From DASPRG01 sp963796125 (lineage in GTDB: Bacteria; Nitrospirota; Thermodesulfovibrionia; Thermodesulfovibrionales; SM23-35), in contig CAWCKM010000042.1 of NCBI GenBank assembly GCA_963796125.1, positions 1 to 64,000 on the forward strand: a stretch of 64,000 bases of DNA, written 5' to 3'. The notes below the pieces were generated by a model that saw only the letters and a list, made by a program, of their open reading frames with translations, was not told the origin of the DNA and made no database searches. Of this stretch, positions 63,915 through 64,000 are shown piece after piece. Each line of letters begins with the position of its first letter. Position 1 is the stretch's first letter. The position numbers and the translations under genes are program-made.

Positions 63915-64000
63915 ATGAAAAGAGTGGTTGTCGCAATAAGTTTAATGTTTCTCCTGCTGGGGATGACTGTAATGGATGCTGCTGCCACAGATGTGGTGAT
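63915..64000 (+). CDS. Secreted protein, N-terminus only (partial)
   Basis: The ATG follows a strong GAAGGAGGT. The first 28 residues (KRVVVAISLMFLLLGMTVMD followed by AAATDVV) form a clear Sec signal peptide with cleavage after AAA. The rest lies beyond the window, so identity is unknown. Confidence 0.6.
   Translation, partial: MKRVVVAISLMFLLLGMTVMDAAATDVV

Overview
Organism and overall character. The window (roughly mid-40s percent GC by eye) encodes a didermic, LPS-making bacterium: four Kdo-pathway genes (kdsB, kdsA, kdsD, kdsC), a TonB-dependent cobalamin receptor with a TonB-like protein, type IV pilins and a type II secretion pseudopilin. Gene content and protein style (DUF4388/MshEN-like protein, glycine-rich RRM protein, UPF0158, short aconitase, many GAF/GGDEF/HD-GYP and NtrC-type regulators) fit Nitrospirota (Thermodesulfovibrionia-like) or a deltaproteobacterial-grade lineage. 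This placement is an inference, not a measurement. A striking property is that many well-conserved genes (P-type ATPase, pyrG, kdsC, dppB/C/F, radC, btuB, tonB, dapF, dapA, gspG, pilins) are each broken by one or several 1-base indels while their neighbours are intact. Uncorrected assembly indels are the simplest explanation, so I annotate each as one gene with frameshifts.

Layout. 1-4.9 kb: two PGPGW membrane proteins flanking an SPFH/prohibitin-like gene and a zinc-ribbon membrane protein, then a Ca2+-type P-type ATPase. 5.0-11 kb: a decayed accessory/defence region: kinase N-lobe fragment plus HAD phosphatase, two ORF6N (phage-type) remnants, a truncated vsr, a large PLD-helicase-DUF3427 protein, the C-terminal tail of a DUF1998/DrmB protein, and a MazF-type toxin with a frameshifted antitoxin. 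11.1-13.5 kb (minus): M50 protease, trpS, SDR oxidoreductase. 13.6-24.9 kb (plus): a long housekeeping operon kdsB-pyrG-kdsA-x-kdsD-kdsC-pgsA-plsY-TPR-DUF4388-queC-DUF1284-UPF0158-x. 25-35 kb: a signalling block with LuxR-type regulator, PilZ protein, NtrB/NtrC-like pair, pseudo-receiver, GGDEF cyclase, CRP-like regulator and a GAF-kinase-GAF-HD-GYP hybrid, several tied to cyclic-di-GMP. 35-39 kb: peptide ABC transporter, dppD/F on plus converging on dppB/C on minus. 39-43 kb: uvrA and an MntA/HepT toxin-antitoxin pair. 43-46 kb (minus): three pilin-type genes and gspG. 46-50 kb: radC, an IMP-cyclohydrolase-only purH, a divergent purD-like gene, purE, a DUF89 phosphatase. 50-57 kb: RRM protein, tsaC, btuFCD, a cobalamin riboswitch, btuB and tonB. 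57-64 kb: alpha/beta hydrolase, tRNA-Glu and tRNA-Lys, aconitase, and lysA-dapF-dapA.

Most interesting signals. (1) Short palindromic or tandem-word DNA elements lie in frame inside conserved enzyme genes (uvrA, queC twice, kdsB, btuF, dapF, P-type ATPase, probably tonB and dppF) and appear as extra surface-loop peptides. This resembles the Rickettsia palindromic element phenomenon, with unrelated sequences. (2) A separate intergenic family of 67-106 bp elements has GTCATTCC-type inverted ends (4 copies). (3) A purine module holds a PurH lacking its transformylase half and a PurD-like protein with altered ATP-grasp motifs. (4) Cyclic-di-GMP proteins include a DUF4388-MshEN-pseudopilin fusion and a hybrid with a substituted HD dyad.
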